64,000 nt of DNA from Pseudarthrobacter enclensis (GCF_001457025.1 NZ_KQ758600.1:186001-250000); one strand, 5' to 3'; numbered from the stretch's first letter, positions 51,291 to 60,979 are shown. A program made the numbers and translations. Notes: generated by a model not told the origin, from the letters alone.

Positions 51291-51532
51291 GTTGACACAG
51301 CGAAGTCTGCGAGCGCGGCGATCGTGGGGTGGTCGTAGACGACGGTGGGATCCACCGCCCGGCCGAGGCGGTCCTCAAGGTCCCCGGCGAGTTCGACGGC
51401 CTGCAGGGACGACAGGCCCAGCTCGGCAAGTGGAAGGTCGGCGTCGAGTTCAGTTGGGTCGACGTCGAGCATTCCGGAGACCCGGGTGGTGAGCCACGAA
51501 ACGTGTGCAGCGTGGGACGTTGTGGCGTTCAT
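51287..51532 (-). CDS. Free-standing acyl carrier protein
   Basis: This 81-residue ACP has the phosphopantetheine serine in LGLSSLQAVELAGDLEDRLG. It is translationally coupled on both sides (ATGA overlaps with the SDR and the PKS). It probably receives fatty acyl groups from the FAAL and presents them to the KS, desaturase or N-acyltransferase. The Sfp-type enzyme at 54302-54982 should activate it. Confidence 0.92.
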   Translation of the reverse strand: MNATTSHAAHVSWLTTRVSGMLDVDPTELDADLPLAELGLSSLQAVELAGDLEDRLGRAVDPTVVYDHPTIAALADFAVST

Positions 51533-52482
51533 GCGGCCTCCTGGGCGGTAAGTTCGTCGATCGCGTGGTCGATGGGGGTGTGCGGAACGCCGAGTATCCG
51601 GCGGGCGCGCGACCCGTCGTAGGTGACGCGCCACGTGAGGAACGGCAAGTTGTCTGGGTGCAGGAGTCCGCTCGCGGACGGCCCGGTCACGCGTCCCACC
51701 GCGCAGGCGGCGCCCAGCAGGGATGCAGGCGCTGTGCCCCGCGGCGCGCGCATCCCCACGCGGGCGGCGATGCGTTCGATGAGGTCGCGGTGGGAGAGGT
51801 TCTCGTCGACGAGCAGGTACCGCTCGGCGGTGGTCCCGCCGGCACCGTCGACGGCGGCCCGCACCCCTGCGACCAGCGTCTGCCGTGCCACGAATCCGAA
51901 TCCGCCCGGCGGTGCCAGCGGGAATGCGCCGCGGCGCACCGCCGTCGCCATCCCGGACCAGGTGTTGGCGGCGGCGCCGCCGGTCGCAAGGACAGCCCCC
52001 GGGTTCAGTATGACGGCCGACAACCCGCGCGCGGCCTCCTCGAGGACAGCCCGCTCTCCCGCGCGCTTCGAACGCGGGTATGGATGCCGGGGCAGTTCGG
52101 CTGTGCAGGTCTCGTCGACGAGGCGGTCGCGCACGAGTCCGACGGCGCTCGCCGACGACATGTGCACCATGTGCGCGCCGTGGCGACGGGCGGAAGCCGC
52201 GACCACCAGTGTGCCCCCGACGTTGATGCTCCGCATCCGCGCTCCGTCGGTCGCATTGAGGCCGGCGGCACCCGCGATGTGGACAACGGCCCGGCATCCC
52301 GTCATCGCCCGCTCGATCGCCTCGGCGTCACGAACATCGCCGGTGACGAGTTCGACGCCGGGGCGTGGCACCATGTTTCGGGGTTCCTCGTGGACGAGGA
52401 GACGGACCTGCTCTCCACCGGCACTCAGGTCCGACACCACGTGTCCGCCCACGCAACCCGTTCCTCCCGTCACGAGAATCAT
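51529..52482 (-). CDS. Extended SDR/NAD-dependent epimerase-dehydratase family oxidoreductase
   Basis: This 317-residue Rossmann enzyme starts MILVTGGTGCVGGHVVSDL with the GxxGxxG loop and has the catalytic YxxxK in YPRSKRAGE and SSASAV upstream of it. Its family includes 3-beta-HSD-like and CerR-like ketoreductases. In this cluster, the PKS lacks a ketoreductase, so reduction of the C3 ketone is a reasonable role. The true start is the ATG at 52482, which overlaps the acyltransferase stop. Confidence 0.87.
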   Translation of the reverse strand: MILVTGGTGCVGGHVVSDLSAGGEQVRLLVHEEPRNMVPRPGVELVTGDVRDAEAIERAMTGCRAVVHIAGAAGLNATDGARMRSINVGGTLVVAASARRHGAHMVHMSSASAVGLVRDRLVDETCTAELPRHPYPRSKRAGERAVLEEAARGLSAVILNPGAVLATGGAAANTWSGMATAVRRGAFPLAPPGGFGFVARQTLVAGVRAAVDGAGGTTAERYLLVDENLSHRDLIERIAARVGMRAPRGTAPASLLGAACAVGRVTGPSASGLLHPDNLPFLTWRVTYDGSRARRILGVPHTPIDHAIDELTAQEAA

Positions 52483-53618
52483 GAGGCAACGTCCTGCCGC
52501 AGCGGCCGGTCGTAGAGAGCCCACCGCCGGACTGGACCGCCTCCGGCGAAGCGCGAGAGCAGGCCGTGCATCGCCGAGTTGGTGCCGTGCACCCACGTGG
52601 TGTGGACCGATCCGTAGCCGTTCTGTTCGACCGCCCGAAGGGTGTCGGCGAACAGCACCGGCGCGATGCCCATGGGACTGCCGGGCACCACTCCGAGGAG
52701 CAGCACCACCACACCCGACACCCGCGACAGCCGGCCGCGCAGCCGGGCCATTTCGATTGGGGTGATCCTGCCTTGCCAGACCGCGAGGAGCTCGTTGAGG
52801 TCCGGGACCGTGAGGGAGAAACCCACAGGCTCACCGCGCCGCTCCACGAAACGCACGAGGTCGAGGTCGAGGAGGGGCCGGAGCTGCCCGAACATGTCGT
52901 CGAAGACGTCATCGGGGTACGGCAGCACCTCCGCGCTCGACGCGAACGACGACGCGAACATGTCGCGGATGAGCCCGGCATCGCGGTCGATGCGCCGCCG
53001 GTTCATGGGCCGCGAAAGGAGGCCGAGGGCGCGGGAGATCCGATCGGCGCGGTCGAGCACCTCCGTGCGGGCAGCGCTGCGCTGGGCGGTGGAAATCTCG
53101 TAGCCGCGCATCTCGTCGCGCGGGGTGAACCCGCACCGTGCCAGGTGGTGGGAGACCTCGGACGGGTTCCAGGTCTGGAAAACTGCGGTTGGGCGGTCGT
53201 GCTTCTCAAGCAGTACACCGAACTGGTCACCGCTCCAGTAGTTGTACGGACCGGTCAACGTGGATACGCCGTGACGGGCCACCTCGTTCCCGGCCGCCTC
53301 CAGCAAGGCCGCATAGACCTCGGGATCGTCCACCGCGTCGAGGAATCCGAAGAAACCCGCGGATGTTCCGTGCCGTTCGTTGTAGGCGGGATGCACGGTG
53401 GTGCTTACCCGGCCCACGTCCATGCCGTCACGGATTGCCAGGAGATGGGAGATGTGCGCGTGCCGGTGGAGCGGATTGCGGCGGTGATTCATCGCCGCAA
53501 GCGTGGTGGACCGCAGTGCGGGAATAAAGCCGGGCTTGTTGGTGTGCAGGCGTTCGGGCAGGAGGGCCCAGCGGCGGGCTTCGGCGGGGCTGGACACCGC
53601 ACGGATGCGGACGGTCAC
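52479..53618 (-). CDS. GNAT-superfamily/YghO-like N-acyltransferase
   Basis: This 379-residue protein begins MTVRIRAVSSPAEARRWALL, with an N-terminal part HTNKPGFIPALRST, then NPLHRHAHISHLLAIRDG and TSAGFFGFLDAVDDPEVY. The C-terminal GNAT-like half contains GVVVLLLGVVPGSPMGIAPV. The pattern recalls YghO-type proteins. As I recall, the Caulobacter ceramide synthase bCerS is also a GNAT-like acyltransferase. In context it may acylate the amine made by the aminotransferase-AAR fusion; that is inference. Confidence 0.65.
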   Translation of the reverse strand: MTVRIRAVSSPAEARRWALLPERLHTNKPGFIPALRSTTLAAMNHRRNPLHRHAHISHLLAIRDGMDVGRVSTTVHPAYNERHGTSAGFFGFLDAVDDPEVYAALLEAAGNEVARHGVSTLTGPYNYWSGDQFGVLLEKHDRPTAVFQTWNPSEVSHHLARCGFTPRDEMRGYEISTAQRSAARTEVLDRADRISRALGLLSRPMNRRRIDRDAGLIRDMFASSFASSAEVLPYPDDVFDDMFGQLRPLLDLDLVRFVERRGEPVGFSLTVPDLNELLAVWQGRITPIEMARLRGRLSRVSGVVVLLLGVVPGSPMGIAPVLFADTLRAVEQNGYGSVHTTWVHGTNSAMHGLLSRFAGGGPVRRWALYDRPLRQDVAS

Positions 53619-54166
53619 GCGAGAACCGAGAGCATGCGGTTCATCCGCTCGTGCCGTGCGCGGAACGTCCTCCGCATCTGCCCCAACAGGACCGCACGGT
53701 CCACGCGGGCGCCAAACGGCCCGGCGAACCGCAGGGTGTCCGTGTAGCGGCTCCCTGTGCCGTCATCCACGGCGGTATGGGTGTGGTGGAAGTACCGGAA
53801 AAAGCCCCGAACCTGCTGGTCGCTGAATTCGTGGCCCGGCGTGTAGGAATCGATGAAGGCTACCCACTGTATCGGTATGACGTTCTTCAGCCACCAACGG
53901 AAGTGGTAGGTGCCGCCCAGTTGGCCGGTCTCGGTCGATGACCAGATGACCTGCATCCGGTCGGGCATGATGGCGATGAAGTTCTGGCGCTGCAGGCAGA
54001 AGTCGATCACGACGTCGGCGGGTTGCGGGAACCACGACTCCACGCTCAATTCGCAGACGTCGTCAGGTTCTTCGAGAAGTGCAACGCCTCCGATGCGGCT
54101 GCGGCCGGCATATTCGAGTGCAGAACGTTTTTGGTCGGCGGATGCCGACGTCGGATCAGTGGCCAA
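53615..54166 (-). CDS. SRPBCC (START/Bet v1-like) family protein
   Basis: This 183-residue protein has an SRPBCC pattern: CELSVESWFPQPADVVIDFC, TGQLGGTYHFRWWLKN and a beta-rich C-terminus with YTDTLRFAGPFG. Such folds bind hydrophobic ligands or catalyse cyclisation. It is the first gene of the minus-strand operon. The start is TTG, supported by GGGGGGAAG immediately upstream. It overlaps the acyltransferase gene by four bases. Confidence 0.75.
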   Translation of the reverse strand: MATDPTSASADQKRSALEYAGRSRIGGVALLEEPDDVCELSVESWFPQPADVVIDFCLQRQNFIAIMPDRMQVIWSSTETGQLGGTYHFRWWLKNVIPIQWVAFIDSYTPGHEFSDQQVRGFFRYFHHTHTAVDDGTGSRYTDTLRFAGPFGARVDRAVLLGQMRRTFRARHERMNRMLSVLA

Positions 54167-54301
54167 TGCTTCCCCCCGGGCATGTGGTCATTGCAAGATC
54201 TGTGCGTTGTGCGGGCGTCGACCCAAGTCAGGTCGATGCCACGGAAGTGACTATACGCTGTAGCCGACCCATATTTACATCGACTTTAGGAATGTTACGC
54301 A
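54167..54301. promoter_or_regulatory. Divergent promoter region of the biosynthetic cluster
   Basis: These 135 bases separate the minus-strand nine-gene operon from the plus-strand phosphopantetheinyl transferase. This is the only place for the operon promoter. The AT-richer segment around 54255-54300 is the likely core. I see no cluster-specific regulator in the window. Confidence 0.5.
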
Positions 54302-54982
54302 TTGACTTCCCAGATGCCCCTCGCGCCCCGCCCGGCACCTGCAACGGTCCGCTGGTGGTGCGAGCCGGTCTCGGCCTTCGCGGGTGTCCCGGTCCTGCCT
54401 GCGGATGCTCACCGTATCGCCCGCCTGGCACGGGACGCCGACCGTCTGCGTGCGGTGGCGGGGACTGAGCTGCTGAGGCGTGCCGTAGCCCGCATCATCG
54501 GAGTCCGGATGGCTGACCTGCGCGTCTCGCGAAGCTGCCGGCGCTGCGGTTCGGACCAGCATGGAAAGCCCTGGTTCCCCGATACCGGCGTTCACGCCTC
54601 CCTCAGTCACAGTGGCGGGTTGGTTGCCGTGGCAGTGGCGGCGCAGCCCGTCGGCATCGACATCGAGGCGCTTGCCGCACACACGGCCGGTGAATGGGAA
54701 CTCGACGAGTGGGTCCGGGTGGAAAGTGTGGTCAAGGCAACCGGCGATGGCCTCGCCGTTGACCCTCGCAGTGTCGCGCTGATGCTCGATGGAGACCATC
54801 GGCGCGTCACGGCATACGGCGAGGGCGCGTTGGACGGCGTGACCGTCGACCTGCCCGCGGTGGCCGGTGCGGTCGGTGCAGTCACGGTTCTGGGTACCGG
54901 ACCGGTGGTCCTGCGACGAGGCGACCTGGGGGAGCTCGACGACGCCGAAGAATTCGGTTCGCCGCGGGCACTGCCGCTGTGA
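54302..54982 (+). CDS. Sfp-type 4'-phosphopantetheinyl transferase
   Basis: This 226-residue enzyme attaches phosphopantetheine to carrier proteins. Motifs visible are SLSHSGGLVAVAV (P2 region), PVGIDIEAL with the magnesium acidic residues, and WVRVESVVKATGDGL (the WxxKExxxKAxGxGL helix with Arg at the first Lys). The TTG at 54302 has AGGA about ten bases upstream; an ATG at 54314 is the alternative. It diverges from the PKS operon and would activate both its carrier domains. Confidence 0.9.
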   Translation: MTSQMPLAPRPAPATVRWWCEPVSAFAGVPVLPADAHRIARLARDADRLRAVAGTELLRRAVARIIGVRMADLRVSRSCRRCGSDQHGKPWFPDTGVHASLSHSGGLVAVAVAAQPVGIDIEALAAHTAGEWELDEWVRVESVVKATGDGLAVDPRSVALMLDGDHRRVTAYGEGALDGVTVDLPAVAGAVGAVTVLGTGPVVLRRGDLGELDDAEEFGSPRALPL

Positions 54983-55304
54983 TGGACTCCGCCGCATAGA
55001 TTTCCATACGCTGGTGCCCCGGTAGTCCTCCAGCGCCCCCAACAAGGTGATGCGGACAAGGTTCACACTTTCCGTCTCGTACTGGGCCGGTCCTTGGGCC
55101 CCGCTTTTAGCAGGCTCAGTTCCCGGATGTCCTCGATGAAACTGGGGTCGTCGTCGGTGATACGGAAAGGGCCTTCCATGCGCGGGACTAGTCGGTGCCG
55201 CGGGACGGCGGTGTCTTTTTCCCGGTACGGGCTTCTCTAGGCATCGGCTGCAAGGCTTGAAGTAGCATTGCCGGAAAGTGGCCAGTTATGGGAGGGAACT
55301 GTTC
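54983..55304. other. Right flank of the biosynthetic cluster
   Basis: No confident gene is present. A 38-codon minus-strand frame (55063-55179) encodes MEGPFRITDDDPSFIEDIRE and ends RPSTRRKV exactly within the repeat shared with 38470-38495, so the repeat may be the tail of a lost gene. I do not recognise the peptide. Confidence 0.4.
55051..55089 (+). repeat. Palindrome-region repeat, copy 3 (degenerate)
   Basis: Bases 55064-55089 match 38470-38495 at 25 of 26 positions. The left, palindromic part is degraded (TGCGGACAAGGTTCACA). Same orientation as copies 1 and 2. It lies 82 bases after the phosphopantetheinyl transferase stop. Confidence 0.7.
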
Positions 55305-55511
55305 GTGCATTACGTGGTTTTGCAGGTGATCCTCAAGGAGAAGCTTTGGGGAACGGGTTCAGGGAACCTGACCGAGTTGGAGAAGACAATCAACGCTCAG
55401 GCGGCGAAGGGTTACCGGCTCCATACGATTACTACTTCCAGCAGCGGGAGCAAGGGGCTGGGGGGCGGTGACCGCATCCAGGCGACCATGGTATTCGAAA
55501 GCCTTCAGTAG
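55305..55511 (+). CDS. DUF4177-like small protein
   Basis: This 68-residue protein (VHYVVLQVILKEKLWGTGSG ... LEKTINAQAAKGYRLHTITT) has the DUF4177 pattern: a first strand, a helix ending in AAKGYRLH and a final strand QATMVFE. GGGAGG precedes the GTG at 55305. A GTG nine codons upstream is the alternative. Function is unknown. Confidence 0.65.
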   Translation: MHYVVLQVILKEKLWGTGSGNLTELEKTINAQAAKGYRLHTITTSSSGSKGLGGGDRIQATMVFESLQ

Positions 55512-55716
55512 CGCCGGGCACCTCTGACGGCCTAACGGCCATCTTAAGTGTCATAGCGCCACCAACCCGACAGGGTTATCGTCCGCCCGTGTGCTGCGCC
55601 TCCGGGTGGCCGGCCAGCGGAGCAGGCATCGCGGCCGCAGTTCGGGGTGCAACTGTCACAGTGAGTTCGGGCCTCAAAGTAGACTCGGCCCCAAATCGAC
55701 GAAGGGTGGGGGACTC

Positions 55717-56004
55717 ATGGAGACGTCAGCTGCAGCAAGGACTGACAAGGTTGACGCGTTGGCGGTGGTTTCGCTCGTGTGCGCTGTAGTCGCGGTGGCC
55801 GGGCTCATCGTCATGGGCATGGCGGTCCTTGCGGTGTTCGCCGTCGGCGCTGGCCATGCAGCCCTCCACCAGATCGAGAAGCGCGGCGGCCGCGGTAGGT
55901 TGGCGGCCATGACAGCCCTGGGCTTCGGCTACGCCGTCGGCATCTTCGGTCTGGCCACCAGCATCTGGCTGGTCTTCTTCAGTGCGGTAGCTACCCGCTC
56001 ATGA
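55717..56004 (+). CDS. DUF4190-like two-helix membrane protein
   Basis: This 95-residue protein has a short polar N-terminus (METSAAARTDKVDA) followed by hydrophobic helices ALAVVSLVCAVVAVAGLIVM and LGFGYAVGIFGLATSIWLVF, separated by AGHAALHQIEKRGGRGR. That is the DUF4190 pattern. The ATG was chosen for the family-like N-terminus. Function is unknown. Confidence 0.65.
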   Translation: METSAAARTDKVDALAVVSLVCAVVAVAGLIVMGMAVLAVFAVGAGHAALHQIEKRGGRGRLAAMTALGFGYAVGIFGLATSIWLVFFSAVATRS

Positions 56005-56156
56005 AGGCGCTCATTCCGCTCGACATCAACGGGGTTCTCAACCCGAAGCTCGTGCGCGCCGGCGATGACACGGACCCGCTCAGTGTGCTTAATAAAGATT
56101 CTCACGGCCGCCATGGCTGTGCTCGTGATGGGACTGACAATCACTGCATGCGCTGA
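56001..56156 (+). pseudogene. N-terminal fragment of a HAD-domain protein
   Basis: The frame starts ATGA-overlapped with the previous gene and reads MKALIPLDINGVLNPKLVRA, the N-terminal motif I of HAD hydrolases (usually LDVDGVLNP; here the second Asp is Asn). Homology ends after about 20 residues and the frame stops at codon 52. The downstream part appears deleted and joined to unrelated DNA, which itself could encode a short lipoprotein-like stretch (VMGLTITAC). Confidence 0.5.
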
Positions 56157-56274
56157 GAAGGGGCCAAACGCGGCAATATTAGACAAGGCGACGCCCGAAA
56201 AGACAATCAGCGCCAGAGAAGAACGGGACCGCGCCGGAGGCCCGCGAAACACTGCCATGTATCTGGTGGAGTAA

Positions 56275-56985
56275 ACGGCATGACCCGTTTGAATACCTCA
56301 GCGGCGCCGTCCCGGTCTTGCCTATATCTATGTCCCATAGCCGTCCCGGCCGGGTACTTGATGAAGTAGGTGCTCCCGCCGTGTCGAGTTACTCATCGTT
56401 CTGGCGGGTAGAGTGCCGTCGGGTTTGGTTGTTCCACCGGCTGGCGCGCGTTACGCCGTGCAGGTCGGGGCCTCATCCTCACCGGAGGATTCACGCTGAC
56501 TAAGAGGTGAAATCCTGCAGGTCAAAGGCCTGTAGAGGGCTTGTGTGTACAGCGGCGCAGCATCTTCCATGGCCGGGATCCGCGAATGCTCCAGAAAGGA
56601 CGGTTTGCCCTCCTGGATGATTTGCTGGCGGGTTCCGAAGACCCGTGCCTCGCAGAGGATTTCGGTCATTACTCGCGCTGAGTCAGAGACCCATATAAGG
56701 CTCATAGACGCCAACCCTGAGGACAAGCCATGGCCCGGACGCACGCTGAGTGGCGGGTGATCATGGCAAGTCCTTCATGGTCCACCTCCCGCGGGATCAG
56801 CAGCTCCACCAGCGCCGGGTCCATGCCGACAATCCCCTGCCGGCCCCGCTTTTTGTCACGCCAACAATTCCCAGTAGGTGCTGGTGAGACGAGGACTCGT
56901 CTGATATGTTTTTAGCAGTATTACAGATATATCAGTGCTTGGTCGGGTCCGTCCGCGGCTCGACCGCCAGCTCAATGAGGAGTGG
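56275..56985. other. Gene debris or non-coding stretch
   Basis: No reliable gene is present. A minus-strand frame at about 56451-56744 (VMTEILCEARVFGTRQQIIQ) has protein-like composition but I cannot assign it. The region precedes an aminotransferase remnant. Confidence 0.35.
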
Positions 56986-56989
56986 ATTG

Positions 56990-57319
56990 GCATGAAAGAA
57001 CTCGCGCGTCGGCATAATCTTTTGGGCTCTGAGCCCGACTTCGGTGTCGCCCAGGCGGCGGCCGCATGGAAGGCCACAGATCGTCGAAGCGACGGACCGG
57101 GATATAGCGGACAGCTATAGAGAGTACTGCGCTGGCCTGGCATTCCGCGGCGGAGCCAGGCCCCCGCAGAAAATATCTACGGCAGGCGTAGCACCAGTTG
57201 CTCCGGAACGCGTCGCGGTGACGACGGCAGGCAGGCCCGCTACGACGAAATTACTGCATGCGGTCATGGACTCGGGCCAGGAAGTGCTCTGCCCGAACCC
57301 GCCTTTCCCGATCCACTAA
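56990..57319 (+). pseudogene. Frameshifted class I/II aminotransferase fragment
   Basis: One frame gives MKELARRHNLLGSEPDFGVA, matching the GEPDF motif of PLP aminotransferases. After a frame change the sequence continues with [20 protein letters not shown], then [18 protein letters not shown], the typical TxG...LLHALxxPGDEVLxPxPxYP segment. Only the N-terminal third is present, with no PLP lysine. It is a decayed remnant directly upstream of pntA. Confidence 0.6.
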
Positions 57320-57575
57320 TCGCAGACTGCGTACCAACAAACTTGCAGCGCTCAGCCATGCACCGCCGCCCAAACCCATTAGCGAGGGGCGCCTGGCGCC
57401 CGCGGACTACAAACCCGGCCTCGTAGTAGCCCGTTCCAAGGGACGGGGCGGAGCTACGCAGCCTCCCGGCGTCGTCCGTCCCGACGGCGGCTGGTCTTCG
57501 TATGCAGGACAGGTCCCTAGTACTTCCCGGCAACAGAATTCCCCGGGGCATTCCACGATAAAGAGAGAGATCAAA

Positions 57576-59135
57576 GTGACACGTATTGGCATTGTCGCCG
57601 AGTTAGGCAGCGAGAGCCGGGTGGCGGCGACGCCCACCACGGTGAAGCGGTTGTTGGAGTTGGGCTACGAGATCGTCGTCGAGAAGGGCGCGGGGGAGTC
57701 CTCGGCTTTCCGTGATGAGGACTACGAAGCTGCAGGTGCCTCGGTGGTGGGTGCTGATGAGGCGTGGGGCAGCGAGGTGGTGCTGCGGATCAATCCACCC
57801 TCGGAGGAGGAGATTGGCCGTTTGGCAGACGGTGCGACGCTGATTGGGATGCTGGCCCCGGGTCTGCGGCCTGAGCTGGTGGAGGCACTTGCGGCGCGTC
57901 CTATTACGGCGCTGGCGTTGGATGCTGTTCCGCGGATTTCGCGTGCGCAGTCGATGGATGTGCTCAGTTCGATGGCTAATATCGCCGGGTACCGTGCCGT
58001 GATTGAGGCGGCCCATGAGTTTGGCAGGTTCTTTACGGGCCAGGTGACGGCCGCGGGCAAGGTCCCGCCGGCAAAGGTCCTGGTGGCCGGTGCTGGTGTT
58101 GCCGGGCTGGCGGCGATCGGTGCGGCCTCGAGCCTGGGCGCAATTGTGCGTGCGACCGATCCGCGGCCGGAGGTCGCGGATCAGGTCAAGTCCATTGGCG
58201 GGTCCTACCTCAAGGTAGAGGTTGAGGAGGAGATGAAATCCTCGGATGGGTACGCCAAGGCAACGTCGGAGGCATACAACCGGCGGGCAGCGGAGATCTA
58301 CTCCGAGCAGGCAGCCGATGTGGACATCATCATCACCACCGCCCTGATCCCGGGCCGGCCGGCGCCAAAGCTGCTCACGGCTGATGACGTGGCCGCGATG
58401 AAGCCGGGCAGCGTGATCGTTGATATGGCTGCAGGCCAGGGCGGAAACGTGGAAGGCTCAGTGGCCGGGGAGCGGACCGTCACCGAAAACGGTGTGGTCA
58501 TCCTGGGCTACACGGACCTGCCTGCCCGGTTGCCGGCCCAGGCCTCGCAGCTGTATGGAACCAACCTGTTGAACCTTCTTAAGCTCCTCACCCCGGAGAA
58601 GGACGGGCAGCTGAGAATCGACTTCGACGACGTCGTCCAGCGTTCAGTGACGGTGGTGCGGGAGGGTGAGAAGACCTGGCCGCCGCCCCCGGTGCAGGTC
58701 TCCGCTGCCCCCGCTCCCGCCGCCCAGGCCCGGTCCACGGCTGAAGAAACAAGTCCGCCGAAGAAGAAGGAAGCCCTCGGTCCTGCGGGCAAGGCGGTTT
58801 TGTTCGCTACGGGGATCGCGGCACTCTTCGGCATCAACACGGTGGCCCCGGCGCCGCTGCCGCAGCACTTCACGGTGCTGATGCTTTCTGTCGTGGTGGG
58901 CTTTTACGTCATCGGGAAAGTACACCACGCCCTTCACACCCCGCTGATGTCTGTCACCAACGCAATCTCGGGAATCATCGTGGTCGGTGCCCTGCTGCAG
59001 GTCACCTCGGAGAACCCCGTGGTGCAGGTCCTCGCGGCCGTCGCTGTCCTGCTGGCCAGCATCAACATCTTCGGCGGTTTCGCCGTGACCCGTCGCATGC
59101 TCGCCATGTTCTCGGCCGGGAAGGCACGTTCATGA
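57576..59135 (+). CDS. pntA: NAD(P) transhydrogenase subunit alpha
   Basis: PntA, 519 residues, binds NAD(H) in the proton-translocating transhydrogenase. The start is GTG ([20 protein letters not shown]) with GAGAGAG upstream. The nucleotide domain has [22 protein letters not shown] and [15 protein letters not shown], then the RQD-type-loop region AYNRRAAE. About four C-terminal helices start at [14 protein letters not shown]. An Ala/Pro linker precedes them. It overlaps pntB by four bases. Confidence 0.95.
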   Translation: MTRIGIVAELGSESRVAATPTTVKRLLELGYEIVVEKGAGESSAFRDEDYEAAGASVVGADEAWGSEVVLRINPPSEEEIGRLADGATLIGMLAPGLRPELVEALAARPITALALDAVPRISRAQSMDVLSSMANIAGYRAVIEAAHEFGRFFTGQVTAAGKVPPAKVLVAGAGVAGLAAIGAASSLGAIVRATDPRPEVADQVKSIGGSYLKVEVEEEMKSSDGYAKATSEAYNRRAAEIYSEQAADVDIIITTALIPGRPAPKLLTADDVAAMKPGSVIVDMAAGQGGNVEGSVAGERTVTENGVVILGYTDLPARLPAQASQLYGTNLLNLLKLLTPEKDGQLRIDFDDVVQRSVTVVREGEKTWPPPPVQVSAAPAPAAQARSTAEETSPPKKKEALGPAGKAVLFATGIAALFGINTVAPAPLPQHFTVLMLSVVVGFYVIGKVHHALHTPLMSVTNAISGIIVVGALLQVTSENPVVQVLAAVAVLLASINIFGGFAVTRRMLAMFSAGKARS

Positions 59136-60607
59136 GCCACCCCACCGAAGCAACAGAAATCATCTCGAGGAGCCTTACTTTGCCTGACGCCGTCTCTGGT
59201 CCGCTGACCGCGGAATCCATCGCCGGGGCGGCCTACGTCGTCGCGGCCCTGCTGTTCATCCTCAGCCTCGCCGGGTTGAGCAAGCACGAAAGAGCCAAGG
59301 CCGGTGTCATCTACGGCATCACCGGCATGGTGATCGCGCTGGCTGCCACGGTCTGGCTGACCCTGCAAGGTGCCTGGGGAACAAACCACGGCCTGACCGG
59401 CCTGGCCCTGCTCGTCGCCGCCGTCCTGGTGGGCGGTGCGATCGGGCTCTGGCGCGCCCGGGTGGTAGAGATGACCGGCATGCCCGAGCTCATCGCGCTG
59501 CTGCACAGCTTCGTCGGCCTGGCCGCGGTACTCGTTGGCTGGAACGGCCACCTTCAAGCCCCGGACCTGACCGGAGCACTGAAGGACGTCCACCACGCCG
59601 AGGTGTTCATCGGCGTCTTCATCGGAGCGGTCACCTTCACCGGGTCCATCGTCGCGTTCCTGAAACTGTCGGCCCGGATGAAATCCTCACCGCTGATGCT
59701 GCCCGGCAAGAACGCCATCAACCTCGGCGCCCTGGCCGTGTTCGTCGCCCTGACCGTCTGGTACGTCAATGACTCCCAGCTCTGGCTCCTCGTCGTTGTG
59801 ACGGTGCTTGCCCTCGGACTGGGGTGGCACCTGGTGGCCTCAATCGGCGGCGGCGACATGCCCGTCGTCGTGTCCATGCTCAACAGCTACTCCGGCTGGG
59901 CCGCGGCCGCGGCGGGCTTCCTGCTGAACAATGACCTGCTCATCATCACCGGTGCACTGGTTGGTTCCTCCGGCGCCTACCTGTCTTACATCATGTGCAA
60001 GGCCATGAACCGGTCCTTCATCTCCGTGATCGCCGGCGGCTTCGGCATCGCCGCGCCTGCCAGCACAGGGGACGCAGACCAGGGCGAACACCGTGAAATT
60101 ACGGCCGAGGCAACAGCCGAAATGCTCACCAACGCCTCGTCCGTCGTGATCACCCCCGGCTACGGCATGGCCGTCGCCCAGGCCCAATACCCCGTGGCCG
60201 AACTCGCACACCAACTGCGCGAACGGGGCGTGAACGTCAGGTTCGGGATCCACCCGGTCGCCGGACGCTTGCCCGGGCACATGAACGTCCTCCTTGCCGA
60301 AGCCAAGGTCCCCTACGACATCGTTTTGGAGATGGACGAAATCAACGACGACCTCGACAGCACCTCCGTGGTCCTGGTCATCGGCGCCAACGACACCGTC
60401 AACCCCGCCGCTGCAGAAGACCCCGGCAGCCCCATCGCCGGAATGCCGGTCCTCAAAGTGTGGGAAGCCGAAAATGTCGTCGTGTTCAAACGCTCCATGG
60501 CCGCAGGCTACGCCGGAGTCCAGAACCCGCTGTTCTTCCGCGACAACTCGCAGATGCTCTTCGGCGACGCCAAACAACGCGTCGAAGACATCCTCAAGGC
60601 CTTCTAG
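59132..60607 (+). CDS. pntB: NAD(P) transhydrogenase subunit beta
   Basis: PntB, 491 residues, supplies most membrane helices (residues about 30-285) and the C-terminal NADP(H)-binding domain with [51 protein letters not shown] and [15 protein letters not shown]. Together with PntA it uses the proton gradient to make NADPH. A start at the ATG of [10 protein letters not shown] is supported by the ATGA overlap with pntA. Confidence 0.96.
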   Translation: MSHPTEATEIISRSLTLPDAVSGPLTAESIAGAAYVVAALLFILSLAGLSKHERAKAGVIYGITGMVIALAATVWLTLQGAWGTNHGLTGLALLVAAVLVGGAIGLWRARVVEMTGMPELIALLHSFVGLAAVLVGWNGHLQAPDLTGALKDVHHAEVFIGVFIGAVTFTGSIVAFLKLSARMKSSPLMLPGKNAINLGALAVFVALTVWYVNDSQLWLLVVVTVLALGLGWHLVASIGGGDMPVVVSMLNSYSGWAAAAAGFLLNNDLLIITGALVGSSGAYLSYIMCKAMNRSFISVIAGGFGIAAPASTGDADQGEHREITAEATAEMLTNASSVVITPGYGMAVAQAQYPVAELAHQLRERGVNVRFGIHPVAGRLPGHMNVLLAEAKVPYDIVLEMDEINDDLDSTSVVLVIGANDTVNPAAAEDPGSPIAGMPVLKVWEAENVVVFKRSMAAGYAGVQNPLFFRDNSQMLFGDAKQRVEDILKAF

Positions 60608-60979
60608 GTCCCACCCCTGTCCATCTTCCGCGGGAATGTCCTTGACCGTTACCTGGTCCGGGCACCTGCTCTCACCACCTATGAACCGAGATGAGAGACG
60701 ATGATTCTGCGCCGACTGTTTCGCACCAGCAGTCCGATCAACGGGACGCGATCCAGTGAACCGGAGCCGATGCCCAAAACCGGGCAAGCACCGTTGCAGC
60801 CTGTGAGTTATATAGACGAGATCGTTGCGTCATCGTGGGTAGGACTTCACTACAGGCACGAGTTTTTGCTCCACTACAAACACGAACTCCTGGAATACCA
60901 ACATGCGGTGTGTCGAACCAACATCCGTAAGACCTCATAGCGCCTCGACGCTCCCTTCGCCCCGCCTGACGGCGCGGAA
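60608..60979. other. No clear gene
   Basis: A 79-codon plus-strand frame at 60701-60940 (MILRRLFRTSSPINGTRSSE) has a weak upstream purine tract but no recognisable features, and I do not call it. No terminator for pntB was evident. Confidence 0.35.

Noticed and set aside
54275..55066. 263-codon minus-strand frame opposite the phosphopantetheinyl transferase
   Set aside because: Antisense shadow; the plus strand has the clear Sfp motifs.
56065..56274. Small lipoprotein (lipobox-like TITAC)
   Set aside because: The frame begins inside the HAD fragment and has no ribosome-binding site; it looks like a junction artefact.
60701..60940. 79-codon plus-strand frame after pntB
   Set aside because: Weak upstream signal and no recognisable protein features; not enough to call a gene.
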